A stretch of 64,000 nucleotides of DNA from Dillenia suffruticosa. Its lineage: Eukaryota > Streptophyta > Magnoliopsida > Dilleniales > Dilleniaceae. Below the pieces are notes generated by a model. It was not told the origin of the DNA, searched no databases, and saw only the letters and a list, made by a program, of their open reading frames with translations. A program made the translations under genes and the position numbers. Shown piece after piece: positions 1 to 11,200 of the stretch. Numbering within the stretch: the first letter of the stretch is position 1; every line of letters starts with the position of its first letter. The stretch lies in assembly GCA_033439265.1 (NCBI GenBank), contig JAVTVX010000009.1, positions 9,141,109 through 9,205,108 on the forward strand. Direction: 5' to 3'.

Positions 1-420
1 GTTAAAAAAAGAGTAAAAATCTAAACGGAAAAAAAAATTATGGTCTAAAAATAAAAGGACGATCATCCATAACCTAAAAAAAATAAAATGAAAAAAACTT
101 ATATTTAAAAAAGACGAATGACCCAAGTGAAAAAATTGATAAAAAAAGGAGTAAGAATCTAAATGGACAGATGAGGCAAAAAATGGGGGAAGCTTATATA
201 AAAATAGATGAAGAACGTAAGGGAAAAAAAAAAAGAAATCGAGTCGAAAGATAAAAAGAGTAAGGATCTGAAAAAATATAAAATATTATGGTTTAAAAAT
301 GAAGGAACAGTCATATGTGGTGTAAAAAAAAAAAGAGAAAAACCTATGTTTTAGAAAAATGGAAGAGTTAAGAATAAAGAAATTACGTAAAAAAAAAAAA
401 TCTGAATTAAAAAAAAGAGT
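1..420. repeat. A-rich degenerate tandem repeat
   Basis: This strongly A-rich stretch contains recurring, diverged copies of a block that reads roughly GATAAAAAGAGTAAGAATCT, followed by A-rich filler with TTATGGTCTAAAAAT and an AACAGTCAT/ACGATCAT segment. Copies begin near positions 1, 137 and 250, so the unit is about 110-140 bp with many indels. No coding frame is seen. The array may continue left of the window. Confidence 0.45.
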
Positions 421-1230
421 CCCACAAGATAGGAGGACCATCCAGGGATATCCATTTGACCCCCAAGATTATGTTAGCATTCATTTGTTTTATGATTCTA
501 GCTCAAAAAGTGTCATTAAGCTCAATTTGTACTAATCACCAAGTCCAAGACAGAGAATTACCTGTGTTGATTTTCTTGTTTCTTCCATGACCCACCTTGA
601 AGACATCAGGCGACTATGAGAAGTACACAAAAAAAGTTAAACTATTGTTTAGTAACCTAAACAGTGCGCTAGTGCCCTTCGCTGGCGACCCCGGGAGGGT
701 GATTCAACTTCATACAGGATAATAATAATTTATACATTTAAATTATACTATTTTATTTTTTATTTATAAATTTTAAAATTGTTTTAAATTTTATTTCGTG
801 ATATTATATTAATTAAATTCGTGAATATTAATTAAAGAAATATTAGACTAATTTAAGAAGATTTGGACTGAACAAATAGTTATCAGTATTTTAGACTTAT
901 CTCTCTATTTCGTTATCGGATTAAACTGATTCTTATTGCATTGGAAATTAGATTTCGAGATCTATAAATATTGTGAAAAGTTTAGAAATTAATTCAAGTA
1001 AGAGCATATCTGAAAATTGGATAAAATTTGTTGCATCGCTGAAAGTCAAGTCCCTGTTAAATAAGAAAACTAATTGAAAATATCCGATAAGTGATTTTTG
1101 TGATTAAGATGCTAATCAATTTAGGAGTTTTTTAAATCCAGAAGAAGGAGAAAGTTTCCAAATCTTGAAAAAGTAAGAGATCTTTATTATCATAACAAAA
1201 TCAAGTTTCCAAATTAAAGTGAAAAGTTAA
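421..1230. other. AT-rich intergenic DNA, no gene seen
   Basis: I find no supported coding frame, RNA gene or transposon end here. A short segment of more balanced composition near 460-700 could be old unique sequence, but I cannot assign it. Confidence 0.6.
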
Positions 1231-1588
1231 TGGTGCATTTATTTATGGAAAATATTTTCTAATTTTCCATTTCTATTTTTTTATATTTTCTCTCTCTATA
1301 AAAAAGAATATAAAATTTAAAAAATATATTAAAAAAAATTCTTAATTTTCTATCTCTAAGTTTCTTTAACAATGTTGGAAAAGTTTGGAAAAAGTGGATT
1401 TTAATTATAATGGAAAATATTAGAAAACAATTTTAAAACAATTTTCTATTTCTCTTCATAGAATGGAAAACCGTGTTTTTTAATTTTTATTTTCTAAAAA
1501 TTGAAAAATGGAGAATTTGAATATAATTTCATTTTTTTTAGAAAATGTTTCTAAACAATATTCGTATTTTCCATGACTAAACACATCC
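1231..1588. mobile_element. Tourist-like (PIF/Harbinger) MITE
   Basis: The ends form imperfect terminal inverted repeats. The left end reads TGGTGCATTTATTTATGG and the reverse complement of the right end reads GGATGTGTTTAGTCATGG, followed on both sides by AAAAT. The 3-bp flanks are TAA on the left (1228-1230) and TAA on the right (1589-1591), the target duplication expected for PIF/Harbinger MITEs. The 358-bp interior is AT-rich, foldable and non-coding. The family is inferred from end sequence and target duplication alone; a hAT or Mutator origin is less likely because those make 8-9 bp duplications. Confidence 0.6.
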
Positions 1589-3067
1589 TAAATTTCTTAA
1601 AAGCTCAAAACTCCTTGTTGATTTAAAGTTTTAATCATATAAATAAAATGCGTTCTAGGGTGAAAAAGATCATCTTTCATACATCTTCTCTTCCTTTTCA
1701 TGAACTCTAATAGCCATCATCGAAGGTCGTGATTTCCATATTCTTCTCTTGCAAAAGGGTTGTTTTGTTTTGTTTTGTTTTGTTTTTTTTTTTTTTTTTA
1801 ATTTTCTTGTTTTTTTTATAATATCTAGTTAACTATTTTTGTTTTTAGAACTCGATGGATTTTATTTTAATTAATTAAATGATTTGATTTATTTTTTTCA
1901 CTTGAGTTTTATTAGAATGATTATTGTTTGATGAGATTTTATCATTGATTGTAATGTTTTAAAATATTTAAGCTTACATTTTATATGATTAGAGATTGAT
2001 TGTATACATGATCAATATAATTGTATGATACTAATCCATAATAATAAAATCCACATGAAATAATGATATTAATAGAACATTAATTTCGTGCGTGGGAATT
2101 TAGGAAAAACCTTGATTATAGTTTTTCTATAAAATTTAATACAATTCGATTTAATTAAAATTGAATGACCATTGAGTTTTGATTAGTTGAATTAGAGATT
2201 TCATTGTATGACTATTGGACAAAATTTAATTTTGAAAATCTGTCATTATCAATAATAGTTCATTTGTTAGTAAATTTAAGTGATTTAAAAATATTAGGTT
2301 GTGTAAATAATTAAAAATAAGATGAAGTTAATGTCTTAGGTCTTTTTTTTTTATATATATTTTAATCGATTAATATTTTCATAATCTTGATTTGATTTGT
2401 CCAATTTAAATAACTTAATTAATAATTGATAATACAAAATATTCTCATATGAATGATATTTGATTTCATTACTACACATAACATTCAACTAGGGTATATT
2501 TATCTGAATTTGTAGTGTTAAAATCCCATAACAATATAAATCTCATATTCCCAGCTAGCTCTTAAGAGTCTAGGTTCAGAGTTTTGAGTTACTAGATGGT
2601 GGATCAACAAAGTATAAAGACAATCTTACTCAAGCAAACAACTTGAATATCAAGAATATAGGACTCTTATCACATTGACTATTCATCAATGTTTACTTTT
2701 TTTTTTTTTTTGATTTAAGAAAGCTTAAGCATATCAAATTTCTTGATGTGAGATTTAGACAATCTTCCAATAATGCAAATTCTGATAGACAGGCCCTTCT
2801 CAAAGGCATAGGCCAAAATTGGCATATACCTTGCATAGCTTCTCGTTGGATAAACTTTTAACGAGGTTTTTCTTTATTTTTTTATTATTATTTTTATTTT
2901 TTAATAACTTTATAATATAATTTCATAAAAATTATGACCATTGAATGATTATCTAATTTTTACAAGTTCATAAATATTAATACTCATAAAAATTTTAAAA
3001 AGATAAGCATCAAACAATTGTATAGAAGTAGAATAGGTAAATTTAAAACAGAACTTGATATCTATTC
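1589..3067. other. AT-rich intergenic DNA, no gene seen
   Basis: No gene or recognisable transposon was found. A TTTTG microsatellite lies at about 1761-1783 and runs into a poly-T stretch. Several other homopolymer T tracts are present. Confidence 0.6.
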
Positions 3068-3083
3068 TTTTTTTTTTTTTTTT

Positions 3084-4423
3084 ACAAGTAGAAGCGAGGA
3101 GAAATTAGCCTCAAACATAGGTTGTACTCTAAATATCAAGGCCATGAGGGAGCGATGTTCCTAGTTTTGCTGGGACATCAGCACAAGTATTACCCTCACG
3201 GGGAACATAAAGCACCTTATGATATAGGGTACGATGAATAAGCTGTTGGCGGTCTCGGAGAATATGTGGGCTTGGTTTGGTTGGTTCCACTTCAAAAGAG
3301 AGGACTGATATAAGTTCTGCGAAGTCAACCTCTTGTATCACTGGAAAGTAACGGCCTAGAGCAGAAGGAGAAGTCCCTCTTTGACAGCACAAAGTTCCGC
3401 AGTGAAGGAGTTTGTCACCCCTAAATTCATCGTAAAACTTCTAACCCATAAACCCGATTCATCATACCGGCCACATAGGAGTGGATATTGGAGACTCTAT
3501 CTGTATTTATTTTATAAAATCTCGGGGGAGGAGAGGACATCAGATCCAGGAGCCGTGGTGGATAGGAGGCTGAGATCTACCAATCATCGCAATCCATCCT
3601 TCCAAGGTATAGCTAAATGCAGCTCTCGCTATACCATCCAGAGAGAACTCCATACCCTCAAAAACCAATTTGTAATGACTTTTCCAGATTGCTCATAATG
3701 TGTAGACAAAGAAAACTAACCACAGGCAGCCGATGTGTATGGCATGCCATTGGTAGTTGCGGGTCAGCCACTCCTTTTCAACTCGATTCCCAAATACCAT
3801 ATTAGAAAGGGAGGAAGATCCAGGTATCCGTGACTACACGTAGCAGATCAGTGCACAGTCATGAAAGAGGTGGAGACCTGAGTCTGGACACTCAAGATAG
3901 AGAGGGCATAAGGGATCAGTGGCTATCCCACGTCGACACCGGGTGGTGTTAGTCATCAGCATACCATAAAGTGCCAGCCATACCAAAAACTTTACCTGTT
4001 CCTGTCATTTTAATCTCCACATCCATCCCCATGTTGTAGTCGAAGGGTAACTGAGTTCCTCTAAGCACTGAAAAGTGGTATAGGTTGATCGTACTGAAAA
4101 GATTCTCAAAGAATCACCCGCCTAATTACCAGATCAGACTCAGGATCTGAGGAGATCAACACAGCCCGAGCCTCTTCTACTATAGATTCCATGAGGATAG
4201 AAACAAGTCCAGCAATGTCCTACTGCCAATCCAACGAAATAAATCGATGAACTCTCAGGTTTGCCATAAAATTTGTAAGAGTCCCTGTCATCCTCTAGTA
4301 TAAACCGTATATTTCTGCCTCTACCCACTTGCCAATGTAATCTACCCTTGAGCGATTCTCGAATACATAGAATGCCATGCCACAGTGATGAGCAATTGGA
4401 GGTCGAATTGTACTGAAGAAAAT
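3084..4423 (-). pseudogene. LINE ORF2 3' part: zf-RVT and RNase H domains
   Basis: This is the downstream half of the same LINE. Translation of the minus strand gives SSLWHGILCIRESLKG and WQVGRGRNIRF near 4300-4390, then KFLVWLALYGMLMTN and CPLYLECPDSGLHLFHDC near 3870-3990. These match the zinc-finger-like zf-RVT segment found just before RNase H in plant LINEs. An RNase H-like tail at 3129-3392 includes VPREGNTCADVPAKLG, the usual H/R-E-x-N-x-x-AD segment. Several frames are used, so the domain is decayed. It precedes the poly-A tail, consistent with the true 3' end. Confidence 0.8.
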
Positions 4424-4647
4424 TGTCACGTCCCAATCCTCGGTTCGACCACGTAACAGCCGTCGCGTTGTCTCGGTACACGGACAGAACCCCCCTTATA
4501 CCGGGACTCCGCAAGACTACAAATCAGCACATCAACTCATCCAATACACAAATCTATCATAAATGAGAAAATTATATAACAATACACATGCAAAGGACCC
4601 TGTAACACTGCACAAAAAAAAAAAAAAAAAAAAAAAAAAAGTCAAAA

Positions 4648-4666
4648 TTAGGGCTTAAAGCCCTAA
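4648..4666. repeat. Palindrome near LTR start
   Basis: TTAGGGCTTAAAGCCCTAA is a near-perfect palindrome with 9-bp arms around a single A. It lies between the A-rich start and the CT tract of the solo LTR. The same element recurs at 58834-58852 and, with shorter arms, at 34763-34775 and 42962-42974. Confidence 0.8.
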
Positions 4667-4677
4667 TTCTTTTTAAT

Positions 4678-4681
4678 TCTC

Positions 4682-4717
<36 letters not shown>

Positions 4718-5345
4718 CCTCTTTCCCCCTTCTCTCTTTTTCTTCTCCGCCGCGGCCGCTACTCTCCTCCTCCGCCGCCCACCGCCTCACCTTCCTCCCG
4801 CCACCGCACGCCGCCCACTGCTGCAGCGCCCTCCCGCGAGCAGCTCCTTCCTCCACGCGAGCGCTGCCTCCTAGCGCGCAAGCCCAGCACGCAACAGCTC
4901 GCGATTTCCCGCGAGCCAGCGCGCCACAGCTCGCGATCTCCCGCGAGCCAGCGTCCCGCGAGCCAGCGCGCTACCCCTGCTCGACCCAGCGCGCGACCCA
5001 GCTCGCGACCCAGCGCGAGCTAGCGCACGAGCCAGCGCGCGACCCAGCTCGCGACCCAGTGCGAGCTAGCGCGCGAGACAGCGCGCGACCCAGCTCGCGA
5101 CCCAGCGCGAGCCAGCGCGCGACCCAGCTCGTGACCTAGAGCGAGCCCTAGCCCGTGAGCGGGCCAGCCCACCAGAGGCCCAAGGCCCAGTCCAGCCGCG
5201 GCCCACTGCATCCCGCGAAGCCCGCTGCGGCCAGCAAGCCGGGCTGAGAGCCCGTAAGCCACCAGCGGGCCAGCCCGCTAGCAGCCAGCCCACCGGCCCG
5301 CGAGCCCGTGACGGCCCGCGAGCCCGCGATCGGCTTTCCCCTTCG
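4678..5345 (+). repeat. CT tract followed by GC-rich short tandem repeats in LTR
   Basis: A CT microsatellite (about 4680-4720) leads into a very GC-rich array built from units such as GCGAGCCAGCGCGCGACCCA. It sits in the predicted first exon of the LTR transcript. Long open frames on both strands here are a by-product of composition and are not called as genes. Confidence 0.75.
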
Positions 5346-5461
5346 AGAGCTCACCTGCATCTTCTGTACGGCAGGTAACGACGGTATTGATTGAAGTTCG
5401 ATGGTTTGCTGTTAGAAATTTAGTGGTTTCTAATACATCTGAAGTTTGGGAAATATTACAG

Positions 5462-5519
5462 GTTTTAAACCAACCCGACGGACGAACGACAGCTAGGTCT
5501 GACACCCGAGGAACCCTAG
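5462..5519 (+). other. Predicted 58-bp LTR mini-exon (copy 1)
   Basis: Positions 5462-5519 are bounded by TTACAG on the left and by GTGAGA on the right, and the segment ends AACCCTAG. The upstream donor-like site is GCAG/GTAACG (exon end 5374), leaving an 87-bp gap. The next acceptor-like site is CTCAG at 6610-6614. Equivalent segments of 57-59 bp occur at the same place in all eight long LTRs. Splicing is inferred from borders and constant length, not observed. Confidence 0.6.
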
Positions 5520-8500
5520 GTGAGAGATGAATAAATTTTATTGATAGAATCCCTTATTAGGGTTTTAATCGCTATAAATTTGACGATTTGATTAGGTTTG
5601 TCTTTTGGAGAGTCGTTGAAAAATAGGGAGTGACCACCCTCCCTAGATAGGTGAGTGGGACTCTAATCTCTTGCATAAATAGTAAAACGTATTTTCTGTC
5701 ACATTTTCGATAAAACATGCTTTGGTATGCATTCGTTGACGTGTGATATTAAATTTAAAAATCTGTTTTGTGATTTTTGGAGTGTCTTGAATTATATTTA
5801 CAATGACTATGCATCCATGGTTTGAGATGAATCAATAATTGTGCCATTATTTGAAAATGAATAAATTTCATTTTATACCAATGTATTGATATGCTGTTTT
5901 GAAATGAATTTGATGAGACGTATTGGCACGCAAATTTAAAAATGTTTTTGATGAACTATGTGGGTTGGATGCCTACTAGTTGTGCGATGATGTGATGATA
6001 CTCGTGGGACGTTGTGCCCTGAGACGTTGTGCCCTTGTGATATTATGGGACGTTGTGCCCTTGTGATACTATGATGATTTCGTAGCTACGAAGGGCGTTT
6101 GTAGAGGCACGGGTTGCCCGGATACGCTTCTGCAGGAGGTATCCGCAAACGTTATTTATTCTAAAGGCTATAGGCGCGGCCGGTTGAACCCACGTAGGGG
6201 GAGGACGTGTGTGACGCCACCGTCTAGCACCGGGCGGGGTTCTATACACGTTGATGAGTTGGCCCCAGCGAGCTCATGGCCAACGTCGGGGTAGAGAGCG
6301 TTTCAAAGTCTATGCATAATCAAACCCCCGACGCGCCTGTCCTTGGTCACGGTTGACCTTTGTCAGGACTATTTTTGGCTCGCTCTGACATTACTTGATT
6401 TTAAATGGATGCATACATGCTTGCTATCGTGTGTTTGATTAAATGATTTCAAAATGATAAATATATCATGTTTTGCTGCGAAGTGTAAATTGTTGTTTCG
6501 AATGATATTATTTGACACTCCAATTGTTCACCTATGCTATTTATGCTTGATATTACCCCCCTCACTCACTGAGTATCTTCCCATGATACTCACCCCTCTA
6601 TTTTCTCTCCTCAGACAGGTTGATTGTGATAGAGCGACGTTACAGGCTCTAGAGCGGAGTTGGTATTTTCGACGGTGAGATTTATTTCTAATTCAGTTTT
6701 GACCCTGCGAGGTCTTGACATGGAGGTCCGTAGTTGGCCATGTACTTATTTTGGGATGACTGTATAGTTTAACTCTCATATTTCATTTGCATTGAGGCGA
6801 TTGTACGTATTTGAACGTTACTTGGGAAATGTGATATATATTGTATAAAATTGGGTCCGCTTGGTATAGCGGCTGTTCATGCTCTAGTTGGGCATGACAG
6901 TAGAGGTCTGTGGTTAGGACTGCTAGAAACTTGTAGCTTTGCGTTGTTCTGGATGCTGGCGGTGGTGTTTATTGATTTTGGAGAGGCCAGGATGGCCATT
7001 TATTTAAATTATAGATTGATTTTGATTATACAGATTTAATTGTACACGGGAAACCTCCGATTTATGGGGAGGTTCTGCCCGATTTTCTGTAAAAATACAG
7101 CCGGCATCCTAGGGCAACGGGCGGCTGTTCACGATTCCGGTTTGGGGCGTGACAGACCCATTCGGTACATCCCTGTACACACGAGCATACATCGACACAC
7201 AAATGGGACGGGATTTCCTGTACATGCATGCATGCAAAATTGGCAATCCTAGCCGTTCCAGAATTCTCAGCACAATTAAAACATTTAAAACAAAAAAATT
7301 CCCAAATCAAAATCGCAGGATTTTACTAATACTTGCATGATGAAACGAACTAGTGTCAGTAAAATCCAAATGGTATGAGATGTACAGAACTTCACAAATT
7401 CAAAAGAAAGTATCGAAACTCAGAATTTCAATCTAAATGTCCCAAATGAGAGTTTAAAAGAAAATGAACAAGTTCCGTACAAATCATATAAGGATTCCAT
7501 CAATACTTGCTCTTATGTATGAAACAAATATTAATTTAATCCATACCAAAAGAATTATACAAGTCTTTCATTCCATGGATTTCAAAATCAACCAAAATGA
7601 ACTTGCATCTCTATGTACCTACACAAGTCAGCGGAATAAATTTTCCCAACCTCTTAATTTCTGCCACAGACCTAAACTTCCTCTGAAAAATATTAAAGAG
7701 AGGGGTGAGTATTGGAAAATACTCAGTGAGTGAAATGCAATGATATAATTGTGTGATAAATAAGGGGTGAATGTGGGAGTGTCAAAGTATATCTCAAATA
7801 ACATTTCATATATATCGAAACATTTTTCAATAAATCAGATAATTCGCAAAGTATGCATCCACATCAAGTGTTCTTTCATAAAATCACAAGGGTCCCATCG
7901 AAATTACTTTCGTCTTGCGTTTGGCCGAACCAAGACGGAAGCCCGCCAAAGGGTTTTCCATTTCAGTATTTCAAACACCACCCCCTTCCTTGGCATTGGC
8001 TCGAGCCTCCCCGGGGTGCAATTCGGATAGTCTGACGTGGCAGAGAAGATGCCGCGTATACCTCTCTCGCAATGAAACCCCAACCACGCCACCCCGTCGG
8101 GTCGCTCCGTGGAGGGAATGACTATAGCCATTAACTACTAGCACTATGCATTTCTCAAATATGTCATTTTTCAAGTCATGTGCCATAATTTCTAACAACA
8201 AATCATCAATTTCATGTCATAGCAATTCATAAAGCAATATCAAATCACATATGACACATATGTATTTATAAATAAAATGGATGTATTCATACTTCACAAT
8301 CCAGTCCGGACATCCCACGATCACACAACAATTTATATAAAACATGAAAAATCTTACAAAATCATTTATAAAATAATTTTAAACTCATTTGCTCATTTAT
8401 AACACAACGGACCATCCACTCACTTCTAGGGAGGGTATCCACTCCCTACACCCTATAAATACTGGAGAAATCTCCTTTCAAGCTCCAATGGATTGTCCTA

Positions 8501-8823
8501 AAGCAACAATAACAATTCTCAAGTCATTTCTCCTCCAAATTCAAGGGTTCACAAACTTTCCTAATTTTATTAAAACCCCAATTTCTAACGTTTTCTTGTT
8601 CTTATCCTCATTTTACCAATTTATCATCATTTACTTCACATACTATTTTACATTCCAATTTCCCTTAAATTTTCATTCTCAACAAAATAGGTAATATCAA
8701 TTAATCACAATAAACCTTAATTTTGGGTAACACGTCGATACAAATCATAAATCCTAACACATTCTCTCATCTTAAACAGCCTACATTTGATCTATTATTG
8801 AAGACACATAAAAATTCCCTTAC

Positions 8824-8882
8824 CTAGGGTTTCCCGCATTTCATGAACCTAACTTCCTGCACCATTCATTTCAGTGCAAAAC
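8824..8882 (-). other. Predicted 59-bp LTR mini-exon (copy 2)
   Basis: On the minus strand the segment starts after TTATAG and ends AAACCCTAG before GTAAGG. The upstream donor-like site is ATAG/GTAAGG (exon end 8974), giving a 91-bp gap. The downstream acceptor-like site is TTTTTCAG, with the exon resuming at 7682. Confidence 0.55.
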
Positions 8883-9024
8883 CTATAACGTTTTCAATTT
8901 GAAACAAACGTCAGCAATTAACCTAGCTATTAAGGACACTCTTGAAATATTTACTCAGAACTGTCATCCTTACCTATGCGGTGCTTAGGGTTTTCAAAGG
9001 CTTACTGCTGCTGCTGGCTTGAGA

Positions 9025-9045
9025 CTTCTGCGAAGGTTGCAGAAG
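9025..9045 (-). repeat. Hairpin in predicted LTR exon 1
   Basis: CTTCTGC and GCAGAAG form 7-bp arms around a 7-nt loop. The same hairpin, with one wobble pair, occurs at 25772-25792 and 33368-33388 in the complete element's LTRs. Confidence 0.6.
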
Positions 9046-9219
9046 GGCTCTCGGCAGAGAAAGCAGTGCGCGAACGAGCGAGAGAGAGTGAGACCTCTGC
9101 GAGCTGTCGCGCGCAGAGAGGATGAGTGCTTTATTCACGCGCAGAAGAGAGAAAACAGAGGGGGAAGCGGTTTCGCACGATGGTCGGAGGCGGAGAGAAT
9201 GGCGGAGATTCGAAAGAGA

Positions 9220-9440
9220 ATCGGGAGAAATAGAGATATAGAGATTCAAGAGAGAAATAGAGAGTGAGAGAGAATTGGGAGAGAGAGAATGAGAGAAACA
9301 GAGAGGGAGAGATTGAGGGTGAGAGATGAGAGAGTGACGGGAGAGTGAGAGTGATGGGGGTTAGGGTTTTGCGGGAATGAAATTGGGAAATTGGGAAAGT
9401 GGGGGAAAAGGGAAGAGAGGGGAGAGAGAATAATAAAACA
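9220..9440. repeat. GA/CT-rich low-complexity tract in LTR
   Basis: This GA-rich tract (CT-rich on the LTR's sense strand) corresponds to the pyrimidine-rich start of the LTR transcript. It creates spurious serine/leucine-rich and arginine/glutamate-rich frames. Confidence 0.75.
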
Positions 9441-9513
9441 AAATTTGACTTTTCTTTTATTATTATCATTATTATTATTATTATTATTATTGTTTTCTCG
9501 TTATTACAAAAAT

Positions 9514-11180
9514 CCCTGTGATGGATATTCTTCTTGTGAAGTACCTCAGACCATAGAGCCGAATCCGCGGATAATATCTTCCACCCTAGTTTGGCAAGGA
9601 ATGCTCGGTTAACGTCCCATGATTTTTAGATCGTCAATCCTCCTAAAGCCTTTGGGCAGCACGCTAAGTCCTATTGAATCGCATGGACCCTACAGGCTCC
9701 CTCTGAATTACCGCAGACAAATTGGCAGTTAAGTTTGTCAAATTGATCACAAATCAATTTCGGAAGCCAAACTAACTGCATGACATAGGAAGGAATCGAT
9801 ATTGTAAGTACTTGAATTAGGGTTTCCCTCCTGGCTATATTCTGGGTTTTTGCCTTCCAATCGGAAATTATTTTTTGCACCTTTTCAACCAAGTGTTGAT
9901 ATTGTGTCCCCTTAATTCGACCATGAGATATCGGAATTTCCAATTACATACCCAGATCCTCTGTTAGTTGAAAGTGACACTGAGAAGCCAAACACTTCTT
10001 AAAGGCTAGCGGAGCCTTAGGAGAGACAAATAACTTGGACTTACAGGGATTTAGCACTAACCCACTGTAGTCTAAGAATTCCTGTAGGAAATCCAGAATT
10101 GACGACATCCTACTGGCTTCGCATCCGCGAAAAGCATGAGGTCATTTGCAAAAAAATAAATAAGAAATGGCTAGACCTGATCGAGAAGTACGGATAGAAG
10201 ACTAGTTATCCTCTCTTACTCGGGTCTGAATCATGTAAGACAATTTTTCTACTACTAAAATAAGGAGATAGGGAGACAATGGTTCTCCTTGTCTCATCCC
10301 CTTTCTGGTAGCAAAATAGGGAAGTACTTTCCCATTCCATATCAGCACAGATTGGATACGAGTCACTACAAACATGATCAGGCTAACCAAAATGGAAGGA
10401 AACTGGAAATCCTGAATGATTTGTTTCAAGAAATCCCAGTTAACACTATCGTAGGCCAACTGAAGATCAATTTTGGGGATCATCTCCTGAGTGATGATAA
10501 TATTGTCTAACGAATCTCAACCAGAAAGGAAGCTACTCTGAAAATGGTCTACAACCTTTTGTAGAATTGGGCGAAACCTCTGAACTAACACCATAGTGAG
10601 AACCTTGTATCCTGTGTTCAGCGAATTGATAAACCTAAATTCACTTAAACCTCACGAGCAAAATGATAAGAGGTTGGAGAAATTCAAGTAGAAAAGAACC
10701 ATCTTGGAAAGCCTCCTCAACAAACTGAAATAGCGCAAGGTTCGTGATATCAAAAAATTTTTGATAGAACAACAGTTAAATACCATCGGGCCCGGAACTT
10801 TAAGCCTCTTTATGTAGAAAACCACAGTTTGAATCGCAGACAACTTGATACAATGATTCAACTAAATATGGTCCCCCTACGCAATAGTCTGTTGCCATGT
10901 GTTATACCCATCATACCCACCATTGAGTGAATCTCTATCAAATAACTCCCAAAAATAATAAATAGCATGTTCCTTGAGTTTTTGCCGATCATCACACCAT
11001 TCTCTATTAATCTTCAGTTGGGAAATGTGATTACGGTTCCAACGGATTAGTGTAGACATGGTAGAATCTAGTATTTTGATTCCTTTGACAAAGCCACTTA
11101 ATTCGGGACTTTTGATATCTCTCTATGTGCCAAGAAGCGCGGCACAAATTAGACATATTCCCCTATGAAGAGCTTGTAGC
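9514..11180 (-). pseudogene. LINE ORF2 5' part: linker and reverse transcriptase
   Basis: This is the upstream half of the broken LINE ORF2. Reverse transcriptase motif A appears as KIDLQLAYDSVNW near 10430-10475 and motif B as RKGMRQGEPLSPYLL near 10260-10310, where the family usually has DPLSP. The catalytic motif usually written Y/F-A-D-D reads F-A-N-D near 10140, so a catalytic aspartate is lost. The thumb and connection region follows at 9671-9943 (KAKTQNIARRETLIQ, IPSYVMQ). The linker before motif A is at 10877-11130 (LIRWNRNHISQLK, YYFWELF). Frame breaks and stops occur throughout. It is a dead copy of a reverse transcriptase that normally copies LINE RNA at a nicked target. Confidence 0.85.
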
Positions 11181-11200
11181 TCATTCATTGTTGGAGTTGG

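Larger units (their letters stand above)
4601..7154 (+). mobile_element. Solo LTR of a Ty3/gypsy element (subfamily A/C-like)
   Basis: The LTR starts TGTAACACTG and ends GGGGCGTGACA. It is flanked by the 5-bp duplication GACCC (4596-4600 and 7155-7159). Its 3' part is clearly related to the LTRs of the element at 34716-45658, including the Y-tract/CAG segment and the terminal GGGCGGCTGTTCACGAT block. It is the innermost layer of a three-level nest, so it is younger than the surrounding solo LTR and LINE. Confidence 0.92.
4424..9508 (-). mobile_element. Solo LTR of a Ty3/gypsy element (subfamily B-like), interrupted
   Basis: The left end TGTCACGTCC and the right end ATTACA are the terminal TG..CA of a long LTR read on the minus strand. 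The 5-bp flanks are AAAAT on both sides (4419-4423 and 9509-9513). Removing the LTR restores the LINE reading. It matches the LTRs of the complete element at 23764-33775 along most of its length. Another LTR sits inside at 4601-7154, so the original LTR was about 2.5 kb. No internal gag-pol remains, which fits LTR-LTR recombination. Confidence 0.9.
3068..11200 (-). mobile_element. 5'-truncated plant LINE, split by a later LTR insertion
   Basis: The element lies on the minus strand. It ends in a poly-A tail, seen as the T run at 3068-3083. Its two pieces, 3068-4423 and 9514 to about 11200, read continuously across the LTR that separates them. From its 5' side it carries the ORF2 linker (QKSRIKWL-like, about 11060-11130), reverse transcriptase (about 9670-10490), the zf-RVT region with paired Cys and His (about 3870-4020) and a plant-type RNase H tail (about 3129-3392). 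The endonuclease is absent, so the copy is 5'-truncated at about 3.05 kb. The exact 5' end and target duplication were not found. Confidence 0.85.

Noticed and set aside
3381-3805. Plus-strand frames of 62-105 codons
   Set aside because: They are antisense to the LINE domain encoded on the minus strand.
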